Shown here in pieces: positions 49,701-58,700 of a DNA stretch of 64,000 nucleotides (position 1 is the stretch's first letter; every line of letters starts with the position of its first letter). The stretch covers positions 1,385,654 to 1,449,653 of the forward strand of contig NZ_CP006745.1 of NCBI RefSeq assembly GCF_000510265.1, in the 5' to 3' direction. The notes below the pieces were generated by a model. It searched no databases, was not told where the DNA came from, and was given only the letters and a program-made list of their open reading frames with translations. The stretch is from Candidatus Endolissoclinum faulkneri L5. GTDB lineage: Bacteria > Pseudomonadota > Alphaproteobacteria > Thalassobaculales > Thalassobaculaceae. The translations under genes and the position numbers were made by a program.

Positions 49701-52700
49701 CCTGGCACAAAACCGTCAGCCGTATTATCGAAAGTCTTACAACGTCCATCCGGTGCTAACATACCAGAAGCGGCGGTCATTAAATGCATTTGCGGCGTTA
49801 GCATTAAATTAACACCACCAGCTAAAGCTATTTGGCACTCCCCGTCTAGCAAACTACGTACAGCATAATGAGTTGCCACCAAACCAGAAGAACAGGCGGT
49901 ATCAATTGCTAAGCTTGGTCCTTTAAGGTCAAGAAAATAAGCAAGTCGCCCTGCTAACACAGAAGATGTGTTACCCAACAACATCTGTCCAGACAATTCA
50001 ACGCCGTCACGTGGCAGCAAATGAACATAATCACTCTGTCCACCGCCAACAAATATTCCACACGCCATACCCTTTATACTTTCACGACTAAGACCAGCAT
50101 CCTCGAAAGCATGCCATCCCTCTTCTAAGAATAAACGCTGCTGCGGATCCATAACCTCAGCTTCCTTTGGCGATAATCCAAAGAAAAGGGGGTCGAATCG
50201 GTCCACATCAGAAATAAATCCACCCCAATGAACAGCGGAACGTTGAGAAGGATCAGTCAAAGTATCGATATTGTCCTTAACCGACCAACGATCTGCTGGT
50301 ACCTCACTGATACCTGAACGGCCATCGCAGATTAAATTCCAGAAGTCGTTAACTGAAGCTGCTCTAGGATAACGCGCAGCAATACCAATAATAGCAACAG
50401 CCTCACTGGCTAAAGAATGAGTGCTATTAATTGTTAAATTTGATGGTACAGCATTGATAATTTCTGCAGATTGCACAGTACTATCAAAGGATTTCGACGG
50501 GCTAAAACCATTTCCTCCCGGGTCATTATCTGGCCCACTATTAAAAGCAGAAGCAATATCAATGATTCCTCTAAAAGTCATTAAGCGATGAGATGTCATG
50601 TCAGTGCCAAAGTAACGATTTAAGCGATAGGCTATTTCTCCAGCTTGCACTAGATCTATTCCTAGCTCTTTTAGCGGCACATCCAAACTTAGTGCATTGG
50701 ATTCTACGCCTAATACCTCAGCGACAATCGATCGTACGATAAATACTATTTTGTCATTTGTCTGAAATTCGTTCTTTTGCGGGTAATCGATATTAGTAGA
50801 TGTTTCTAATTCCTCTGTTTCTGAAACAGAGGAATTAGAAACAAGATCAATTGGTTGTGAGTTATTACCTGAAGCTAAAAAAGCTGCTAGTGATCTAAGA
50901 TCTGTACAACGGCTAATTTGTTCAAATGTCGGACGAAAACCAATCTTTAGTGCTATATCATCAATGATCTTCCCTGCAGACTCTGGGTCAATACGAAAAT
51001 CAGTAATGGGTGCGCTGGGGTCGATTGAGTTTCCTGAAGTTCCTATAGTAATTCCAATTCGCTCGCGCAAAAAGTTTAAAATAGAAGTCGCTTCTTCTGA
51101 AAGCTCTAAAGGTGAAGATGAATCAACTATCGGTACTGTAAGACGATTAGACAAAGAGGAAGTCACATAATTAGCAAGATCCATAATCGTAGGATGATCG
51201 TACAATCTAGCTGCCTGCAAGCTTATACCATAGCAGTCATTGATATTTTGTACCACTTCGACGGCCAAGATTGAGTCTAAACCTAAATCACCAAACCCTG
51301 ATGTTTCATCTAATACTTCAGGCTCCACATAAAGAGCTTCAGCAACAATACGACGAATCTCAAGTAATACGGCATCAGCGTTTTGTGGGACATCCGAAGC
51401 TGGGGGAGTAGATTGATTGATAATGGGTGTAGGTGATGAATTGTCGAGCTGATCAAGACGCGTCGAACTTGCAACAAATTTAGCCAACGCTTCAACTGTC
51501 GGATAATCATAAAGACGGGCAGCCTGAAGTTTAGTACCAAAAGTCTGATTAATCTCTTGCACTAATTCGACAGCCAAAATGGAGTCAAGTCCAATATCAG
51601 ATAATCCAGCAGTACGATCAATTGTCCCTGCCTCTACGTATAAAGCACTTGCTACTAAGTCAGTGATACGATCAGCAACCTCGGATTGATCATGCTGTGA
51701 TGCTGTAGGAATTACAGTATTGATTGAGGAAGAAGACGATACTAAAGATGACTCTTTGGATGATTCTTTAACCAATGCATCTACCGAAGTAGACTGAAGC
51801 TTTGGAGCATCTACCTCTCCCTTATCAAGCTTACCCTTAAACCAGCATCTTGAACCATGCAATGGACGTTCAGGTAAGGTTATTCTAGGACCGCTAGCCA
51901 AACCAATATCTTGCCAGTCAATTTCTGTTCCAGCCACCCAAAGTCGAGCAATACGAATCAACTCACCTTCCTCTAAAAGCTCTCTGATCATAACCCCAGT
52001 TTCCTGGCCTTTCTTCAAAGCTCCAGTACCAACCAAACCTTCCACCACACTTGCATCGTTTGCCGTCCCTTTTAACACGTCAATAGCAGCATTTAATCGC
52101 ACGATAGCATTATCACCTGGTGTTACAAGCACCGCAACTCGTGCAGCAAGAGGAACACGTCCCATCATTAAGGTTGCTACAACATTAATCAAAGGCAAAG
52201 AGCGTTCAATTAAATAGTTAACTAATATCTCACAATAAGCTATCAATCGCTGTTTGGTCGTGGCAGACACAACCAGTAAAGTGCTTCGTTCCAGAAGTGA
52301 TGCAATGATTGGCTTCGGCGCTTCTTCAAGCACTAGATGCGCATTAGTTCCCCCAAAACCAAATGAACTAACACCCGCACAACGCGGTCCCCCGTTAGGT
52401 CGCTTAACCCAAGGCTCAACGCGATTAGCAATGCGTACCAAATCATCAGACAAATCGATTAACGGATTAATATTCTCAACGTGCAAACTGGCCGGAATAG
52501 TGTGATGGCGCAATGCCTGGATTAACTTTACAAGCCCAGCTATCCCAGCTGCTGGCTCTAAATGACCAATATTAGACTTTACTGAACCAATTGGACAAGC
52601 AGCTGAGTCATGACTGCGGCCTAAATTACGGAAGGCCTGCCTTAACCCCTCTACTTCTACTGGATCGCCAAGTTCGGTACCTGTACCATGGGCCTCTATA

Positions 52701-55700
52701 TAGCTAATAGCGTCCACGTGAATATTGGCGTTGCGCACCGCTTGAACAATCGTCTCTGCCTGAGCAGAGGCATTGGGTGCTGTTATAGTCTGAGCATGTC
52801 CTCCATGAGTTACGGCACTCCCGCGAATCACCGCAAGCACCGGGTTACCATCAGCTAAAGCATTCTTTAGTGGCTTTAACAAGACAGCACCAACACCTTC
52901 ACCCTTTACATAGCCATTAGCTCTGGAATCAAAAACAAAACAGCGGCTGTCTGGAGAAGCAACGCCAAGTTTACGCACAGTCTCCTCACTATCGGAACTT
53001 AGCATAACACTAACCCCACCTGCTAACACCATCTCTGCCTCATTAGCACGTAGGATCTGAACTGCGCGATGAACAGCAACTAACGAGCCAGAACACGCAG
53101 TATCAATCGCTTCACTTGGTCCCCGTAGATCAAATAGCCAAGAGATTCTGTTAGAAAGAAGTGCAGAAACATTACCAAGAGCCATCTGAGCTCGGGAAGA
53201 TTCATCAAAAGGCACTAATCGCGCATATTCGTTAACCTGACTTGCAAATAAAACACCGATACGACGCCCAGCAAGCGTATCCATGCGTACCCCAGCTGCT
53301 TCAACTGCATTCCAGGAAGCTTCAATAGCCAGCCGATGCTGTGGGTCCATAAGCAAAGAATCACGCAACGATAGACCAAAAAAATCGTATTCAAATCGGT
53401 CCACACAATCGATATACCCCCCTATACCACCTTCCTGTTCCAATCCCCAGTCGCGCCGCTCTTCTGGCATAGAACCAATTAAGTCACATCCAGCCTCTAG
53501 ATTGCGCCAAAATGCACTTACGTTCGGAGATCCAGGAAAACGACCAGACATACCAATAATAGCAATTGCGTCATTATTGGTATGGGTAGCACAAGATGAA
53601 AACTTCGATTGCGCTCCAGGCCATTTAGAGGAATTAGCTTCCACCGGCAAAGCAGGCGTTTTAGCTCCAATGCCATGCTCTTTAGTCAGATAAGTAGCAA
53701 GAGCAGAAATCGATCCATGAGCAAAAAAGACTGCCGGAGATAAATCAATACCAAAAGTGCGAGAAACTGAAACAGCAAAGTCCTTCAGAGCAATAGAATC
53801 AAAACCAAAATCTACCAAATTCGATTCAAGCATTAATCGGTCAGCAGGAAGTTTCATCTGTTCCGCAATAAGCCTTGTCAAGGTTGCCGCAACTGCACTA
53901 GTGGAATAGTCATCCATATCAGAGGATTTGTTGGCGATAATCGTAGATGTCTCGGATGAAGTGACATGGTTTATCCGAGCATCCATAAGCCTACGCGCTG
54001 ACACTGCATCACTTGGTACAATCATCACTGATGGCTCTCTACCGCTCAGTACTCGGTCAAAAACAATAAACGCCTCATCAGTATTAATCGCACGCAATCC
54101 TGATACTTCAGTAAACAGCTGGGATCCGGTAGATGACATTACCAGCCTACCATCAGCCCAAAGCGGCCAGCCAAATGCACGAGATACACCATGCCTACAA
54201 CCATTTCGCACTTGCAGATCGCGCCAAGTGATAAAACGATCTGCATAAGCATTGGCTAAAGCATAATCACATTGTCCAAAATCTCCAAGTTCTGCCGCCA
54301 AAGAAGTAAAAACAACAAAAGCTTGCAGTGAACGATCGCCAAGTACATTGTCAAGTGCAGCTAAACCTAAGGCTTTAGGACTGAAAACAACACGCATATC
54401 GCTCCAAGTTTTAGATATTACAGAACCCTCGCTAGCTACGCCAGCTAGATGATAAACAGCACAGATAGAAGCAAAAGTATCTTCTATCTCACTTATAGTT
54501 TTGGCCAGCGCTAATTCATCAGCTACATCGCATACTCTATAACATGCAACACCACCAGCAACTTCAATATCTCGTATAGTCTGTCCGATTGCATCAGTTT
54601 GCATACTCCGACCAAGCAGAACAATTTTTGCACCAGTCTCACGAGTCAGCTTTAGTGCTAGCAAACGAGCTAAGACACCACCACCCCCAGTAATTAGAAC
54701 AGCTGCACCATATGGGTTTAGAGAAAAAATTTCCGTCTCTAAGAGGATAGGCTTCATCTGCCGCATCTCACGACATCCAGCAACGATTCTTACTTCACGC
54801 GGGCCAAAGCCAATTTCCGACAAAATACGACCAACTTCAAAAACCTCCATTTCAAACGCACGCACCTGAGCTCTTCCACCCAAGAAATCTATTGATTGAC
54901 CAAATGAAATGAATGCAGATTCACCTGGCGCTCCTCGATGCACTAGCAAAACCGGAACAGACCTACCAGAATTTGACAGCACACCTTGAACAACTGATAA
55001 GAGAGCAGCGCCAATATCTTCAGCTAAGAAAGGATTATTAGGTTCCCTGCTTCCTACAATCACTACAGCGTCTGACTGATTTGCGGCTGAATACAATAAC
55101 TCATTTTGTTGAAATGAGAACCGTTTGGAGTTACCAAATATCCAACCAGCAGCAATCTCATCAACTACTGGATCCTCACCTACAATTAGCAATTGTCCAG
55201 AAACAGGCGTTACAGGCGTTGGATCACTAACCCAATCAGCTGCCATTATTGTTACCTGAGGTACTTGAGATTTATTACTTGCTAATTTATTATCAGGCAC
55301 ATCGATCCAGTAAGGAGTCAATTCAAATGGATAAGTTGGCAAACTAATCCTAGCGCCACCCAAGCCAATATTTGAAAGGCTTATTTCACAGCCATCGCGA
55401 TATAATCTAGCCATATCATCCAAGATTGTATTACTCTTCGAAACGATATTGTCACACCGCAGTGCTGCTACTAGCTCCACAGTTGAATCAGCGATAGCAG
55501 CAAATCGATGCTCAAAATGCGTTCTACCCATTGCTAAAGTCAGTGCTACATCAGCCAGAGCCAACGTTCGATTTTCCAGATATTCAGCAAGCTCTCTACG
55601 TTTAGTTGCTAAAGCGGTTAAAGTTTTAGCAGATAGTAAAAAAAGTTGCTGCCCTGTGACAGGCTCTTTTTGCAAAGAATCAGGTCTTTCTTCAATTACA

Positions 55701-58700
55701 ATATGGCAATTAGTACCACTAAAACCAAAAGAACTTACGGCCGCTCTACGCTTCGCGCCATTCTCAACCTGCCATGACTCTAGCACCGTAGGTACTCGGA
55801 ATGGAGTTTTAGACAAATTTAATCGGGGATTTTCTTCATTATAGTGCAGCGATGGATAAATCTCCCCATCACGCACCGCCAAAACAGCCTTTATAAAACC
55901 ACCGATTCCAGCTGCATGAGCAGCGTGACCAATATTAGTCTTCACTGAACCAATAGCACACGAACCACGTCTATCAGTCCAATCCGCCCAAGCACGAGTT
56001 AATCCCTCTACTTCAATTGGATCGCCCAACGATGTACCAGTGCCATGGGCTTCAACGTAACCGATAGAAGTAGGATTAATAGAATAACGAGAATAAACTA
56101 AGCGATGCAATGCCGCCTGGCTTTCTGGACTAGGTGCGGTAATGCCATTAGTCTTACCATCTTGATTTATTCCAGAACCAAGAACCACTGCCTGGATATT
56201 ATCACCATCTTCTAAAGCCCGAGATAAAGGCTTGAGCAACACAGCACCGCCGCCTTCGCCAGGCACAAAACCGTCAGCCGACACATCAAACGCAGCGCAT
56301 CGACCATTAGGAGACAACATCCCTGCCTTACCAGCAGCGACATTAAAGCCTTTTACAGTAGTCACAAACACCCCACCCGCTAAAGCAATATCACAATCAC
56401 CATCCTGGATACTCCGGCAAGCGGTATGAATTGCGACTAATGATGAAGAACATGCAGTATCAATCGCTAAAGCAGGACCTTTTAAGTTAAGCATATAAGA
56501 AATACGCGCTGCCAATATAGAGGCTGCATTACCCATGAAAGCAAAAGACTCTGGTTCTACTCCAGCTAATGTCATACGGTGAGTATAGTCTCCTCCATGA
56601 GCGCCAACAAAAACGCCACAACGCAAACCATTCAGCGCCACATCACCATATCCAGCATCTTCTAAAGCACGCCAAGCTTCCATAAGAAATACCCTATGCT
56701 GTGGATCTGTCAACTCCGCTTCTTTACCTGACATCCGCATAACTAGCGGGTCAAACCCCTCAGCATTAGCAAGAAAACCACCCCATCGCTCAAATGGATT
56801 AACAGCTCCAATATTATCTACCTCTGGAGACCAGCGCGATAGCGGCACCTCAACAATCCCACTACGCCCATCGCGTAACATCTTACGAAACTCATTGATA
56901 TTTGAAGCATCAGCAAATCTAGCAGAAAGACCGATCACAGCAATAGCTTCATCTCTGGAACCTAAAGCATTAAGTGTACTTACCTCTTTAGATTCCCTGT
57001 GGTTGGTTAAGCCTTGAGATAGTGATACGCCAGAAACAGATAAATGACCTGCAAGATCAGCAATAGTAGGATAGTCAAACACTACAGTAGGCCGTAGATC
57101 CACAGCCAGATCGGTATTTATTCTCTCAACCAGTGCTACACCAAGAATAGAATCAAGACCCAATTCCATGAAGCGCCCATGGGAATCGATCTCTTCTACG
57201 GGGAGAGTTAAGACTTGAGCAACAACTCCACGCAAATAGCTATCCAAAGTAGATGAATTAGTAACCTGAGCGGGAATATCTTTATAGGCAATCTGTACGT
57301 TAGCATCATCCCGGCGATCTGTTGTATACGCAGATACTATTGGTAAATTACTAGCAGCTTCGCCTCGCCTGGCGCAAATAATTGACTGCACAGGATGACC
57401 GTCTCGATCAGTTATTGAGTTAAAAGAAACATCAGGGAAATCAGTACTTTTTAAAACTCTACGCCAACCTTCTATTGACAGCACAGGAGCATCAGGCAAC
57501 CTTATATTTGCATCTTCGAAAGCCCACCAGCCATCAGTTAATCCAAAAGTAAGAGTCGCAAAATCCTGTACATTAACTACTTCGTTTAACAGCAATGAAC
57601 CAGCTGGCAATAATAATCCATGCAAACGTTTTAAAGTGGTATCAATACGCTTAGTTGCATGCAATACATTAGAAGCAATAATTACGTCAAATGGACATTG
57701 TGTAGCTACAGAAGCCGGTACTTCCGCTTCTAAGTCAAACACGTGAGCTAAAAACTTTACTTCCTTAGGAATCGGCGCTAAACTAGCGGGCGCAGCCTTT
57801 ATGAAGGCACTAGCTACATCAGTAAAAACGTATTTTCCAAAACGTCCAACAGTAGAAAGAGCATCCAAAGCAGCACGAGTTGCACTACCGGTCCCACCTC
57901 CAACCTCTAGCAATTTTAGCGGGCGATTATTTTTTACTGCCAAGTCAGTTAAGCGCTGAGCCAAACGTAAGTTCAATTCCTTAGCTAGCGGATTACCACT
58001 ATATATGGCCTCCACTAAATCACCTTTCCCGCCAGGGAACAATACCTCCGTTGCGGTCCGCCTGCCAGTAAGTACCAAAGGCAAACCTTCCAAAGTTGCG
58101 TCTAGTAAATCAAGGAAAGGTGCTGTGTCTGGGTGAGACGATCGTAAAATAGATTGGGATTTCACACGATCTATCGGATCTAATGAAGGGCTTGGACGAA
58201 TCAAATTACCTTCCAGCGCCACAACCTTTTGACGTGCCGCGATGTTAACTAAGGCGTCAAAAAGCCGAGCACGATTGTCTACAATTCCAAGTTTATGACG
58301 GGACCAAGCACGAGTAAAAGTTGTACGTCCCGTCGAAAATAAACCCATATCAGCTAACACAGATATCAATGCTTCGCGTCCCCAAGCTTCCGCTAATCCA
58401 AAAGCTGATCCATGTCGTTTCAAGGCGGCTTCGGCATCTGAAGAAATAGTAGTCGCTGAGGATGCCAATTCACCAGGACGAATTCGCGCAAAAGGATAAC
58501 CAGGTATAGATACTCGCCGAGCATGAAGATCAAATGCCGAACGTGAAGCAAGGGTTCCATTTTTTACAAAAGCATTAACTGTTGCATCATCACTAAAATT
58601 CTGCTTGCCTTCAACGATAGCTGATAAACCGCTAATAAGCTCTTCCCTAGTTCTAGCCAAAAAACCAGCTCGAGCATGGAAAGCTCCTCGACCAACACCT

